Notes under the pieces: model-generated
Databases searched by the model: none
What the model was told of the DNA's origin: nothing
Seen by the model: only the letters and a program-made list of their open reading frames with translations
Shown here: piece after piece, positions 25,147 through 34,516 of the stretch
How the letters are laid out: each line of letters begins with the position of its first letter
Position numbering within the stretch: the stretch's first letter is position 1
Source of the DNA: Diaminobutyricimonas aerilata
GTDB taxonomy: Bacteria > Actinomycetota > Actinomycetes > Actinomycetales > Microbacteriaceae
DNA length: 64,000 nucleotides
Reading direction: 5' to 3'
Assembly (NCBI RefSeq): GCF_002797715.1
Contig: NZ_PGFF01000001.1
Location: 3,185,304 to 3,249,303 of the forward strand
Translations under genes and position numbers: made by a program

Positions 25147-26388
25147 GTGAAGATCCTCGTACTCGGTTCGGGCGCGCGGGAGCACGCCATCGTCACCGCT
25201 CTGCTGCGTGAGAACGCCGGGCACGAGATCACCGCGGCTCCCGGGAACGCCGGAATCGCCGCCGATGTCGAGGTCGTGGCGCTCGACTCGACCCGCGGCT
25301 CGATCGTGGCCGACTACGCGCTCGACAACGACATCCAACTCGTCGTCATCGGCCCGGAGGCCCCTCTCGTCGCGGGCGTCGCGGATGTGGTGCGGCAGCG
25401 CGGCATCGCCGTGTTCGGCCCGTCGAAGGCGGCCGCACAGCTCGAGGGCAGCAAGGCCTTCGCGAAGCGGGTGATGGATGCCGCCGGCGTGCCCACCGGT
25501 CGCGCGGTGCGTGCGGGCACCCTCGAGGAGGCGACAGCAGCGCTCGACGAGTTCGGCGCCCCCTACGTGGTGAAGGCCGACGGGCTCGCGGCCGGGAAGG
25601 GCGTCATCGTCACGCCGGCCCGCGAGGAGGCGCTCGCCCACGCCCACCACTACCTCCAGCAGGGCAGCGTGCTCGTCGAGGAGTTCCTCGACGGACAGGA
25701 GGTGTCGCTGTTCCTGCTCAGCGACGGCCACGATGTGCTGCCGCTGAGCCCCGCGCAGGACTACAAGCGACTCCTCGACGGCGACGCCGGCCCGAACACC
25801 GGCGGCATGGGCGCCTACTCGCCGCTGCCGTGGCTGCCCGAAGGCTTCGTCGACGAGGTCATCGACACGATCGCCCTGCCGACCATCCGGCAGCTCGAGA
25901 ACGAGGGCACCCCCTTCATCGGTCTGCTCTACTGCGGACTCATCGTCACCGCGGACGGCATCCGCGTGATCGAGTTCAACGCGCGCTTCGGCGATCCGGA
26001 GACGCAGGTGGTGCTTCCGCGACTGGAGACGCCGCTGAGCGAGCTGCTGTTCGCCGCCTCGACCGGCGGCCTCGGCCGCCTGCCGTATCCGAAGTTCTCC
26101 CCCGAGGTCGCCGTCACCGTGGTGCTCGCGAGCGAGGGCTACCCGGAGAGCCCGCAGACCGGTCGGGAGCTGCGCGGACTCGACGCGCTCGAGGGCGTCA
26201 CCGTCAACCATGCGGCGACCGTGCGCGACGGCGAGCGCCTGCTCGCCTCGGGCGGCCGGGTGCTGAGCGTCGTCGCGACCGCGCCGGACTTCGTCGAGGC
26301 GCGCCGCCGCGTGTACACCGCACTCGAGCGCATCGAACTCGAGGGCGGCCAATACCGCCGCGACATCGCCGAGCGGGTCGCCCGGTGA
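25147..26388 (+). CDS. purD: Phosphoribosylamine-glycine ligase
   Basis: GAR synthetase, second step of purine synthesis, ATP-grasp enzyme of 413 residues. It begins KILVLGSGAREHAI and contains VVIGPEAPLVAG, FGPSKAAAQLEGSKAF, YVVKADGLAAGKGVIV and FNARFGDPETQ, all family hallmarks. The GTG at 25147 lies 6 bases after TACCCT (25135-25140), so a leaderless start is likely. It heads a tightly packed unit, purD-purC-GNAT-serine hydrolase, with 4-base overlaps throughout. Confidence 0.97.
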   Translation: MKILVLGSGAREHAIVTALLRENAGHEITAAPGNAGIAADVEVVALDSTRGSIVADYALDNDIQLVVIGPEAPLVAGVADVVRQRGIAVFGPSKAAAQLEGSKAFAKRVMDAAGVPTGRAVRAGTLEEATAALDEFGAPYVVKADGLAAGKGVIVTPAREEALAHAHHYLQQGSVLVEEFLDGQEVSLFLLSDGHDVLPLSPAQDYKRLLDGDAGPNTGGMGAYSPLPWLPEGFVDEVIDTIALPTIRQLENEGTPFIGLLYCGLIVTADGIRVIEFNARFGDPETQVVLPRLETPLSELLFAASTGGLGRLPYPKFSPEVAVTVVLASEGYPESPQTGRELRGLDALEGVTVNHAATVRDGERLLASGGRVLSVVATAPDFVEARRRVYTALERIELEGGQYRRDIAERVAR

Positions 26389-27218
26389 ACGGCTGGCGTC
26401 ACGTCTACTCGGGCAAGGTGCGTGACCTCTTCGAACCGACCGACGGCTCGATCGATCGGATGCTGCTCGTCGCGAGCGACCGGGTGAGCGCGTTCGACCA
26501 CATCCTCGAACCCGTCATCCCGGGCAAGGGCGCGGCGCTCACCGAGATCACCCTGTGGTGGTTCGGGCAGCTCGCCGACGTGCCCAACCACGTGCTGCCG
26601 GATGCGGTGCCGGATGAGGTCGCCGGCCGGGCGATGGTCGCGAAGCGGCTCGAGATGTTCCCGATCGAGTGCGTCGTGCGCGGCTACCTCTCGGGCAGCG
26701 GACTCAAGGAGTACCGGGCGACGCAGAGCGTGTGCGGCGTGCCCCTCCCCGCCGGACTCGCCGACGGCGACCGGCTGCCCGAGCCGATCTTCACTCCGGC
26801 GTTCAAGGCGCCCCAGGGCGAGCACGACGAGAACATCACGTTCGAACGCACCGTCGAGCTCGTCGGCGCGGAAGCCGCCGCCGCGCTGCGGGATGCGAGC
26901 CTCGACATCTTCCGTCGCGCATCCGCCATCGCGGAGCAGCGCGGGGTCATCCTCGCCGACACGAAGTTCGAGTTCGGCACGGACGCCGACGGCACGCTCA
27001 CCCTCGCGGACGAGGTGCTGACCCCCGACAGCAGCCGTTACTGGGACGCCGAGGTGTACGCCGCCGGCAACCGCACGGAGAGCTTCGACAAGCAGATCGT
27101 GCGCAACTGGCTCGCGGCGAACTGGGACGGCGAGGGTACTCCCCCCACGCTGCCCGACGAGATCGTCGAGCGCACTGCGGCTCGCTACCGCGAGCTCGTC
27201 GACCGGCTCACCGCATGA
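26385..27218 (+). CDS. purC: SAICAR synthetase
   Basis: Phosphoribosylaminoimidazole-succinocarboxamide synthase, joining CAIR with aspartate; 277 residues. Typical stretches are HVYSGKVRDLFEP, LLVASDRVSAFDHI, IECVVRGYLSGSGLKEY and KQIVRNWL near the end. The GTG start overlaps the purD stop (GTGA). The longer actinobacterial SAICAR form is present without fusion. Confidence 0.96.
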   Translation: MNGWRHVYSGKVRDLFEPTDGSIDRMLLVASDRVSAFDHILEPVIPGKGAALTEITLWWFGQLADVPNHVLPDAVPDEVAGRAMVAKRLEMFPIECVVRGYLSGSGLKEYRATQSVCGVPLPAGLADGDRLPEPIFTPAFKAPQGEHDENITFERTVELVGAEAAAALRDASLDIFRRASAIAEQRGVILADTKFEFGTDADGTLTLADEVLTPDSSRYWDAEVYAAGNRTESFDKQIVRNWLAANWDGEGTPPTLPDEIVERTAARYRELVDRLTA

Positions 27219-27694
27219 GCACCGAGGGCCTCGACGCCGTGTTCGAGGTGCGTGCGGTGCCTTGGGACGACCCGGACGCGGAGCGCCTGCGCGCCGCCCA
27301 GCGCGCGGAGATCGCCGAGCGCTACGGCACCCCCGACTCGGAACCCGGCGTCGCGCCGAGCGCGGCCGACATCACCCACTTCGTCGTCGCCTACGTCGGC
27401 GACGAGCCGGCCGGCTGCGGCGGACTGCGGCGCATCGACGAGAACCACGGCGAGATCAAGCGGATGTTCGTGGCCCCCGCCCACCGCGGCACCGGCGTCT
27501 CCCGCGCGGTGCTCGCCGCGCTCGACGCCACCGCGGCCGGATTCGACTGGGACCGGCTCGTGCTCGAGACCGGCGACCAGCAACCCGACGCCGTCCGGTT
27601 CTACGAGCGTGAGGGATTCACGCGCATCCCGAACTTCGGGCACTACGTCGGCCACGACGCGTCCCTCTGCTACGAACGGAAGGTGCGCCCGTGA
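27215..27694 (+). CDS. GNAT acetyltransferase
   Basis: Acetyltransferase of 159 residues with clear GNAT elements: FVVAYVGDEPAGCGGLRRI, then EIKRMFVAPAHRGTGVSRAV (the acetyl-CoA loop is RGTGVSR) and LETGDQQPDAVRFYEREGF. The ATG overlaps the purC stop (ATGA) and its stop overlaps the next gene, so it is made with the purine enzymes. A link to purines is not implied by the sequence; it may simply ride in the operon. The substrate is unknown. Confidence 0.85.
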   Translation: MSTEGLDAVFEVRAVPWDDPDAERLRAAQRAEIAERYGTPDSEPGVAPSAADITHFVVAYVGDEPAGCGGLRRIDENHGEIKRMFVAPAHRGTGVSRAVLAALDATAAGFDWDRLVLETGDQQPDAVRFYEREGFTRIPNFGHYVGHDASLCYERKVRP

Positions 27695-29097
27695 GCGTCC
27701 TGCCCACCAGCACCCCGGAGCGGCAGGGCATCCCCTCGGCCGCCGTCGCCGCGCTGCTCGATGAGTTGTCGACGGTGACTCCGGCGGTGCACTCGATCGT
27801 GATCGTCCGGCACGGGCACGTCGTCACGCGCGCCGGGTGGGCTCCGTATCGACCCGACCGCCCGCACGCCATGTACTCGGTGAGCAAGAGCTTCACGGCC
27901 ACCGCGATCGGCATGCTCGTCGATGACGGGCTGCTCGACCTCGACGCCCGCGTGCTCGACCTCTTCGCGGATTCGGCCCCCGAGCATCCGGCCTCGAATC
28001 TGCGGCAGGTCACGGTGCGGCACCTGCTCACCATGTCGATCGGCTCGGAGGAGCCGATGATGCGCGGGCTCGACGAGCATCCGGAGCGCGCGTGGATGCA
28101 GACCTTCCTCGCGTCGCCGTTCACCGAGGAACCGGGCGCGGTCTTCCAGTACAACAGCGGGGCCACCTTCGCGCTGTCGGCGATCGTGCAGAAGGTCACC
28201 GGGCAGCGCACGCTCGATTTCCTGCGACCTCGACTGCTCGACCCGCTCTCGATCACCGACGCGGACTGGCAGCAGTCGCCGGAGGGCATCGACGTCGGCG
28301 GGTGGGGTCTCAGCATCGACGCGGACGCGATGGCGCGCTTCGGCGAGCTGTACCTGCGCGGCGGGGTGTGGCAGGGCGAACGGCTGCTCTCGCAGGAGTG
28401 GGTCGACCAGGCGACCTCGACGCAGATCTCGACCGCGCACTGGGACAAGATCGACTCGCAGCAGGGCTACGGCTTCCAGTTCTGGCGCGCCCGCCACGGC
28501 TACCGCGCCGACGGCGCCTACGGCCAGGTGGTCGTCGTGCTGCCGGAGCAGGATGCGGTGGTCGCCATCACCGCCGGGGTCGCCGACACGCAGCGGATGT
28601 TCGACGCGATCTGGGCGCACCTGCTGCCGGCCTTCGACACGACGGCGGAGCCGGTCGAGCTGCCCGTCCTGTCCCTGCCGCGACCCGACGGCGCCCCGGT
28701 GACGGACCGGCTCGTGCGCGTGCGGCTCGAGTCCAACTCGCTCGGGGTCACCGAGGTCACGGTCGCCGACGAGGGACTCGTGGTCGACGGCGTGCCCGTG
28801 CCCGGCGCATCCGACGGCTGGGTCGACGCGGAACTGCCGCTGCCCGCACCGCTCGCCGCCCGCCTGCACATGGGCATCTCCGACGACGGACGCGGGGAGC
28901 CGCATCCGGTCGGCGTCGCCGCCGCCTGGACGTCACCCGCCACCCTCGAGGTGCGGATGTGGTGGACGGCCGGACCGTTCGGCTCGACCCTCACGATCGA
29001 CACGACCGCGGGCACCGCCCGGGTCGCGTACTCGTTCACCGACGGCAACCTCACCCCCGCCACCGTCACGGCGACGGTCGAGGAGCCGCCCGCCTGA
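27691..29097 (+). CDS. Serine hydrolase, beta-lactamase class C-like
   Basis: Serine beta-lactamase/transpeptidase-like hydrolase of 468 residues. The SxxK motif is SVSKSF near residue 70, and the second triad element is YNSG (VFQYNSGATFALS) near 155. A C-terminal beta domain of about 130 residues follows position 330, as in esterase or DD-peptidase-type relatives. No signal peptide is seen, which argues for a cytosolic esterase or amidase rather than a secreted beta-lactamase. GTG overlaps the acetyltransferase stop (GTGA). It is last in the purD operon. Confidence 0.87.
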   Translation: MSVLPTSTPERQGIPSAAVAALLDELSTVTPAVHSIVIVRHGHVVTRAGWAPYRPDRPHAMYSVSKSFTATAIGMLVDDGLLDLDARVLDLFADSAPEHPASNLRQVTVRHLLTMSIGSEEPMMRGLDEHPERAWMQTFLASPFTEEPGAVFQYNSGATFALSAIVQKVTGQRTLDFLRPRLLDPLSITDADWQQSPEGIDVGGWGLSIDADAMARFGELYLRGGVWQGERLLSQEWVDQATSTQISTAHWDKIDSQQGYGFQFWRARHGYRADGAYGQVVVVLPEQDAVVAITAGVADTQRMFDAIWAHLLPAFDTTAEPVELPVLSLPRPDGAPVTDRLVRVRLESNSLGVTEVTVADEGLVVDGVPVPGASDGWVDAELPLPAPLAARLHMGISDDGRGEPHPVGVAAAWTSPATLEVRMWWTAGPFGSTLTIDTTAGTARVAYSFTDGNLTPATVTATVEEPPA

Positions 29098-29249
29098 CGC
29101 GGGCGTTCCTCGTCGGCCGGCGAGGGGCGTCGAACGCCCCGCAACCCGCGTCCATCCGGGGCCTTCGACGCCACTCGGCGTCACCTCACCTCGTGGGGGC
29201 GCCGCCCCTGCACCGGAATGCGCCCCGCCGGCCGGGCGTTCCACACGCC

Positions 29250-30116
29250 ATGACCGATCGACTCGCCGCCGACACCGCGATGGGACCGGTGACGCTCGAC
29301 GTCGCGGACCTCGACGGCATGACCGCGTACTACCGCGACGCCGTCACGCTCGACGTGATCGGATCGGAGGGCGCCGTCGTCACCCTCGGGCGCGGCGATG
29401 TGCCGGTCATCCGCCTGCGGCACTCCCCCGAGCTGCGGCACGCCGCACCGCGACAGGCCGGGCTGTTCCACACGGCGATCCTGTTCGACAGCGAGGCCGC
29501 GCTCGCGGCCGCCGTGTACAACGTGGCGACGCGGCACCCGGGATCGTTCACCGGCAGTTCCGACCACCTCGTGAGCAAGGCGTTCTACTTCGACGACCCC
29601 GAGCGCAACGGGGTCGAGCTTTACTGGGATCGGGACCGGTCGCAGTGGAGCTGGGTGCACGGACGCATCGAGATGTCGACCCTGTTCCTCGATCCGAACG
29701 CGTTCCTGCAGCAGAACCTCACGCAGCAGGCGCTCGACGACCCGAGCACGAGCCGCCCGGTGGTCGGGCACGTGCACCTCTCGGTCGGCGACGTGGATGC
29801 GGCACGCGACTTCTACGTCGAGAAACTCGGCTTCGAGACGACGGCCGAACTGCCTGGATCGGCGCTCTTCGTGAGCGCGGGCGGGTACCACCACCACATG
29901 GCGATGAACGTGTGGAACAGCGCCGGCGCCGGACGACGTCAGCGTACCCTCGGTCTCGGCCAGGTCGATATCGTCGTGCCGAGTGACGACGACCTCGGCG
30001 CACTGACCGAGCGGATGCGGCACTCGGGCGTCGAGGCGCGCGACGACGGTCGCACCGTCGCCTTCGACGATCCGTGGGCGAACCTCATCCGGGTGACCAC
30101 TCCCGACCGCGGCTGA
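29250..30116 (+). CDS. VOC-family dioxygenase (CatE-like)
   Basis: Two-domain vicinal-oxygen-chelate protein, 288 residues, in the layout of catechol-2,3-dioxygenases such as CatE. The first domain includes MGPVTLDVADLDGMTAYYR. The second contains VGHVHLSVGDVDAARDFY, where the His of GHVHL is a likely metal ligand, and GGYHHHMAMNVW, a second likely metal His. The start lies in a 150-base gap after the serine hydrolase without a clear ribosome site, so its exact position is less sure. The substrate is unknown. Confidence 0.85.
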   Translation: MTDRLAADTAMGPVTLDVADLDGMTAYYRDAVTLDVIGSEGAVVTLGRGDVPVIRLRHSPELRHAAPRQAGLFHTAILFDSEAALAAAVYNVATRHPGSFTGSSDHLVSKAFYFDDPERNGVELYWDRDRSQWSWVHGRIEMSTLFLDPNAFLQQNLTQQALDDPSTSRPVVGHVHLSVGDVDAARDFYVEKLGFETTAELPGSALFVSAGGYHHHMAMNVWNSAGAGRRQRTLGLGQVDIVVPSDDDLGALTERMRHSGVEARDDGRTVAFDDPWANLIRVTTPDRG

Positions 30117-30136
30117 TCCTCTCCTGCGGGCTCTCG

Positions 30137-30152
30137 TTCCACAGATGTGGAA
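30137..30152. promoter_or_regulatory. Palindrome upstream of epoxide hydrolase
   Basis: TTCCACA-GA-TGTGGAA, perfect 7-base arms. It lies 31-46 bases before TAACGT (30183-30188), the likely -10 of the next gene, so it could be an operator over or upstream of the -35. No matching regulator is recognised. Confidence 0.45.
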
Positions 30153-30195
30153 TTGAGGCCAGATCCTGTCCGGTAGCGGTCGTAACGTCGTCGTC

Positions 30196-31335
30196 ATGAG
30201 CACACCGACCCCGTTCTCCATCGCCATCCCCGACTCCGATCTCGACGGCCTGCACCGTCGCCTCGAGCAGACCCGCTGGTCCGATCCCGTCGTCGACGCC
30301 GACGACGGCAGCCGCGGCATCTCGGCCGCCCGCCTCCGCCACCTCGCCGACCGCTGGCGTTCCGAGTTCGACTGGCGAACGCGTGAAGCGCAGCTGAACT
30401 CGCTCCCGCAGTTCACCGCCGACCTGCCCGGCCAGCGGGTGCACTTCGTGCACGCCCGCTCCGAGCATCCGGATGCCCGACCGCTGCTGCTCCTGCACGG
30501 CTGGCCCAGCACGTTCGCCGAGTACGAGCGGGTCATCCGGCCGCTGACCGCGCCCGCCGCGGGCGAACCGGCCTTCCACGTGGTCGCCCCTTCGCTGCCC
30601 GGATTCGGGTTCTCGCCGCACGTCGGGCCGGGCACCGGCGACCTCGGACGGGTCGCGGGCGTCATGGTCGCTCTCATGGACGAGCTCGGGTACGGCTCCT
30701 ACCTCGTGCACGGCACGGATGTGGGCGCCGGCGTCGCCGGAGTGCTCGAGTTCGTGGGTGCCGGCCGGGTCGCGGGAGTGCACGTGGCCGGACCGAGTCC
30801 GTTCCCGCTCGCCCCCGCTCCCGAACTGCCCGACGCATCCGAAGCCGACCGTCGCCGGCTCGACCGGTTCACCGAGTGGCAGCAGAACGGTCTCGGCTAC
30901 CTCCAACTGCAGTCCACGCGTCCGTCGACGATCGGCTACGCCCTCGTCGACTCCCCGATCGCCCAGCTGGCGTGGATCGCCGAGAAGTTCGACGAGTGGT
31001 CGGGAGACGGCGTCGACGACGACGTCATCCTCACGACCGCGAGCCTCTACTGGTTCACCGGCACCGGAGCGACCGCGGCGCACGTCACCTTCGACGGCAT
31101 GCAGGCGTTCCGTGCCTTCGCCGCATCCGGGCAGAGCGCGCCGCCGGCCCACTTCGTGCCGAACGGGGTCGCGGTCTTCGGCGCCGACCACACCGTGCGG
31201 GCCCTCGTCGACCCGCAGCACGCGCTACCGCACTGGTCGGAGTTCGACACCGGCGGCCACTTCCCCGCGATCGAGGTGCCCGAACTGCTCGTCGGCGACC
31301 TGCGCTCGTTCGCCCGCCTGATCGACGGTCGATGA
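30196..31335 (+). CDS. Epoxide hydrolase family protein
   Basis: Alpha/beta hydrolase with the N-terminal epoxide-hydrolase domain (PF06441), 379 residues. The oxyanion motif is LLLLHGWPSTFAEYE. The nucleophile is Asp in HGTDVGAGVAG, as expected for epoxide hydrolases rather than Ser esterases. The general-base His is in TGGHFPAIEVP near the C-terminus. TAACGT lies 7 bases before the ATG, suggesting a leaderless message. Its stop overlaps the next start (ATGA). Microsomal-type relatives open xenobiotic or lipid epoxides; the actual substrate is unknown. Confidence 0.9.
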   Translation: MSTPTPFSIAIPDSDLDGLHRRLEQTRWSDPVVDADDGSRGISAARLRHLADRWRSEFDWRTREAQLNSLPQFTADLPGQRVHFVHARSEHPDARPLLLLHGWPSTFAEYERVIRPLTAPAAGEPAFHVVAPSLPGFGFSPHVGPGTGDLGRVAGVMVALMDELGYGSYLVHGTDVGAGVAGVLEFVGAGRVAGVHVAGPSPFPLAPAPELPDASEADRRRLDRFTEWQQNGLGYLQLQSTRPSTIGYALVDSPIAQLAWIAEKFDEWSGDGVDDDVILTTASLYWFTGTGATAAHVTFDGMQAFRAFAASGQSAPPAHFVPNGVAVFGADHTVRALVDPQHALPHWSEFDTGGHFPAIEVPELLVGDLRSFARLIDGR

Positions 31336-32426
31336 CCTCCCCGGACCGCATCCACGCGCGTCGGCTCGCACTCACGACGCTCGACCGGCAGTACCTGCTG
31401 CGCCGGGCGGAAGGGTCGACGAGCGAGGTCGTGCGCCAGCTGGTCGGGATGCAGGCGCAAGCGGCCGATGCGCCCTACCTCGGGTTGTGGTCGCGACTCG
31501 AGGGGTTCGCGCTCGACGACCTCACGGACCTCGTGACGCTCCGGGAGGTCGTGCGCGGGTCGCTCCTGCGCGGTACGCAGCATGTCGCGCTCGCCGACGA
31601 CTACGTGTGGTTACGACCGCTCATCGCGCCGACGCTCGCTCGCACGCAGCGCGCGGGGTGGGGGCGCGTGATGGGCGACGTCGACCTCACGGAACTCGCG
31701 CGGCTCGCACGGGAGCACCTCGCCGGGGAGCAGCTCACCCGCCCGCAATTGCGAGATCGTCTCGCCGTCCGGTGGCCCGACGTGCACGCCGACGCGCTCG
31801 GCTGGTCGGCGCAAGCACTCGTCGCGGTCGTGCATCCGCCACCCCACGGCACGTGGCGGCGCGGAGGCGCGACCCCGTTCACCCTCGCCGAGTCGTACCT
31901 GGGCCGTGCGCTCGACGACCGTCCTGACCCGCGGGAGCTCGTACGCCGCTACCTCACCGGATACGGGCCCGCGACCGCCCGCGATGTGCAGGCGTGGAGC
32001 GGCGTGCGCGGGCTCGGCGAGGTGATCGACACGATGGGGAACGAGCTGCGGCGGTACGTGGTGGACGGCGTCGAGCTCGTGGACCTCGCCGACCTGCCGC
32101 TCGTGAACGACGAGGCGACCCCGCCGGTGCGGTTGCTGCCCGAGTTCGACAATCTCATGGTCGCCTTCGCCGACCGCTCGCGGCTCATGACCGACGCGGC
32201 CCGGGCCCGGGTGTCGATCGGGGCGATGGTCTTCCCGACCGTGCTCGTCGACGGACGGGTGGTGGCCCTCTGGAAGCTCGAGCGCGGAGCCGATCGCACG
32301 GTGCTCACCGTCGACCCGCTCGAGCCGCTCGCCGCGAGCACGCGCCACGAGATCCGGGACGAGGCCGAGCGCATGCTCGCCTTCGCCGCCGCGGATGCGG
32401 AGCGGCTCGACGTGCGGATCGACTGA
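31332..32426 (+). CDS. Winged-helix DNA-binding domain protein
   Basis: Protein of 364 residues of the 'winged helix DNA-binding domain' group (HTH_42/YcaQ-like DNA-repair relatives). It opens with RIHARRLALTTLDRQYLLRR and carries VVRQLVGMQAQAADAPYLGLW and VVRGSLLRGTQHVALADDY, all typical. Tandem winged-helix units follow, and LLPEFDNLMVAFADRSRL near residue 270. Related proteins (AlkX/YcaQ) are DNA glycosylases of crosslinks, but family membership alone does not prove activity. It is translationally coupled to the epoxide hydrolase (ATGA), an intriguing pairing of epoxide detoxification with possible alkylation repair. Confidence 0.82.
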   Translation: MTSPDRIHARRLALTTLDRQYLLRRAEGSTSEVVRQLVGMQAQAADAPYLGLWSRLEGFALDDLTDLVTLREVVRGSLLRGTQHVALADDYVWLRPLIAPTLARTQRAGWGRVMGDVDLTELARLAREHLAGEQLTRPQLRDRLAVRWPDVHADALGWSAQALVAVVHPPPHGTWRRGGATPFTLAESYLGRALDDRPDPRELVRRYLTGYGPATARDVQAWSGVRGLGEVIDTMGNELRRYVVDGVELVDLADLPLVNDEATPPVRLLPEFDNLMVAFADRSRLMTDAARARVSIGAMVFPTVLVDGRVVALWKLERGADRTVLTVDPLEPLAASTRHEIRDEAERMLAFAAADAERLDVRID

Positions 32427-32428
32427 GC

Positions 32429-33658
32429 TCAGCGCGCGAGCGGGCCGCGCACGAGCACCGCGGCGACCACGACCGCGAGCACGATGAGAGCGGCCCAGGC
32501 CGCGAGTCCGGCGTAGCCCACGAGCGCGAGCACGGGGCCGGCCGCGGCACCGCCGACACCGCCCGCCGCACTCATGATGAGGTCGGTGCGGCCCTGGATC
32601 CGCGGACGGGCACTCCCCGTCACGAGATCGGCGACGAGGGCGCTGCCCGAGACGGTGGAGGCGCTCCAGCCGAGGCCGAGCAGCACCAACCCCACCGTGA
32701 CGAGGGTCGGATCATCCGCGCCGAACCCGACGAACGCGAGGGCCGCCGCGATGAGCGCTTGCCCGACGAGGAGTCCCGGCACGCGGCCGATGCGGTCGCT
32801 CAACCAGCCGAAGACGGGCGCGAGTCCGAACATCCCGGCGACGTGGAGGCTGATCGTGAACCCGATGAGGGCGACTCCCGTGCCGTGGTGGCTGAGGTGC
32901 ACGGGCGTCATCGCCATGACACCGACCATGACCGCGTGGGCGCACGCGATCGCGGTGATCGCGAACACGACGAGGCGCCGCGCCCGCACCTCGCCACCGG
33001 CCGGGCGCTCCTCGTCGGGCACGACCGGGAGTGTGCGACTCAGCAGATACGGGTCCGGGCGCAGCCCGACGAGATACACGGCGCCCGCGATCGCCTGCGC
33101 GACGACGGCGATGACGAAGGACCCGGTGAGTTCGGGCATCCCCAGCACGCGGCCGATCTCCTCGCCCGGTGCGAAGAGATTGGGACCGATGACGACACCG
33201 GCCGTCGTGGACCAGACGACGACGGAGAGGGCGCGACCGCGGTTCCGCGGCTCGGCGAGGTCGGTCGCGGCGAAGCGCGCTTGCAGCCCGACCGTGTTGG
33301 CGATGCCGAGCACCGCGTAACCGACGAGCAGCAGCGGGAAGGCGGCGAGCGCCGTCGCGCCGACGACGACCGCCGCTCCGACGAGGGCCGCGAGGGTGCC
33401 GCTGCCGAGGGCGATGCGCCGGCCCGCGCGCTGCGCGAGGCGCGCCAGCGGCACCGCCGCAGCCGCCGCGCCGAGCGTCGTGGCGGTCGCCGCGGCACCC
33501 GCCCAGGCCTCGGATCCGGAGACCTCGACCGCGAGCAGCGCGCCGATCGAGAGCACCGCACCGGCTCCGATGCCGCCGAGCACCTGACCGGTGACGAGCA
33601 CGCCGACGGTGCGCCGCTGCAGCGCGACGAGGTCGACGGATGCGGGGGCGACGCTCAT
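32429..33658 (-). CDS. MFS transporter
   Basis: Major facilitator superfamily exporter of 409 residues with about 12 hydrophobic spans. The loop-2/3 signature appears as LARLAQRAGRRIALGSG, and its second-half counterpart as GWLSDRIGRVPGLLVG. TAGCGT lies 7 bases before the ATG at 33658. It is convergent with the winged-helix gene, whose stop is 2 bases away. No operon partner is visible. The substrate cannot be inferred. Confidence 0.87.
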   Translation of the reverse strand: MSVAPASVDLVALQRRTVGVLVTGQVLGGIGAGAVLSIGALLAVEVSGSEAWAGAAATATTLGAAAAAVPLARLAQRAGRRIALGSGTLAALVGAAVVVGATALAAFPLLLVGYAVLGIANTVGLQARFAATDLAEPRNRGRALSVVVWSTTAGVVIGPNLFAPGEEIGRVLGMPELTGSFVIAVVAQAIAGAVYLVGLRPDPYLLSRTLPVVPDEERPAGGEVRARRLVVFAITAIACAHAVMVGVMAMTPVHLSHHGTGVALIGFTISLHVAGMFGLAPVFGWLSDRIGRVPGLLVGQALIAAALAFVGFGADDPTLVTVGLVLLGLGWSASTVSGSALVADLVTGSARPRIQGRTDLIMSAAGGVGGAAAGPVLALVGYAGLAAWAALIVLAVVVAAVLVRGPLAR

Positions 33659-33787
33659 GACGGCGACGCTACGACGGGACCGGTGGGGGCGGTCAAGAGC
33701 CGGGGGTCGTACGGTGGCATGCTGCTCCTTGTGGACGGCGTTCACAACACTATCGACGGCGGGCGCCCCGCGGTAGCGTGGGGCCCG

Positions 33788-34516
33788 ATGTCGCTCGCCC
33801 TCCGCTCCTCGCGCGCCGTCGCGGCGGCCCTGGCGCCGGTGCTGCTCATTCAGGCACGCCGGGTGAAACGCGACGTGCCGATCCTGCCGCCCGCGGCACG
33901 TCCATGGAACGGCACCGTCGACGGACCGCATCCGCTGCGCCTGCTCGTGTTCGGCGACTCGACCGCGGTCGGGGTGGGCGTCGAACACCACCGCGAGGCG
34001 CTCGCCGGTCACGTCGCGGACGTGCTCGCGGAACGCACCGGCCGCGGCGTGCACTGGCGAGCGGTCGGGGAGAGCGGGGCCACCTCGCGGGAGCTGCTCG
34101 ACCGTCACCTCGTCGAAGCCGTGCGCGAGCCGGCCGATGTCGTGCTGCTGAGCGTCGGCGCCAACGACGCCCTGCGCCTGAGATCGCGAGGGGCGTTCGC
34201 CCGCGACGTCGGCATCCTGCTGCGCGCTCTGCGCGCCGCGAGCCCGGGTGCGGTGCTCATCCTGTCGTCACTGCCGGCGTTCCACCGCTTCACCGTCTTC
34301 CCGCAGCCGTTGCGGCGCACGCTGTCGCTGCACACGCGCAGCCTCGAATCCGCGGCGCGCGCCGTCGTCGAGGCACGGGGTGACGCGACGATGTCGGCAC
34401 CTCCGCCGCCGTACACCGACGGGTTCTTCGCGCGCGATGGGTTCCACCCGAGCGCGTCGGGCTACCGCGACTGGGCGCACTTCGCCCTCGACGGACTGGA
34501 GCTGCCGTGGCCGTGA
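33788..34516 (+). CDS. SGNH/GDSL hydrolase
   Basis: Esterase/lipase-like protein of 242 residues. Block I is LRLLVFGDSTAVGVG with the nucleophilic Ser. Block III is LLSVGANDAL with the oxyanion Asn. Block V is DGFHPSASGY with the Asp/His pair. A weak hydrophobic N-terminus (SRAVAAALAPVLLIQAR) could be a membrane anchor. TAGCGT is about 8 bases before the ATG. It overlaps the kinase gene by 10 bases. The substrate is unknown. Confidence 0.88.
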   Translation: MSLALRSSRAVAAALAPVLLIQARRVKRDVPILPPAARPWNGTVDGPHPLRLLVFGDSTAVGVGVEHHREALAGHVADVLAERTGRGVHWRAVGESGATSRELLDRHLVEAVREPADVVLLSVGANDALRLRSRGAFARDVGILLRALRAASPGAVLILSSLPAFHRFTVFPQPLRRTLSLHTRSLESAARAVVEARGDATMSAPPPPYTDGFFARDGFHPSASGYRDWAHFALDGLELPWP

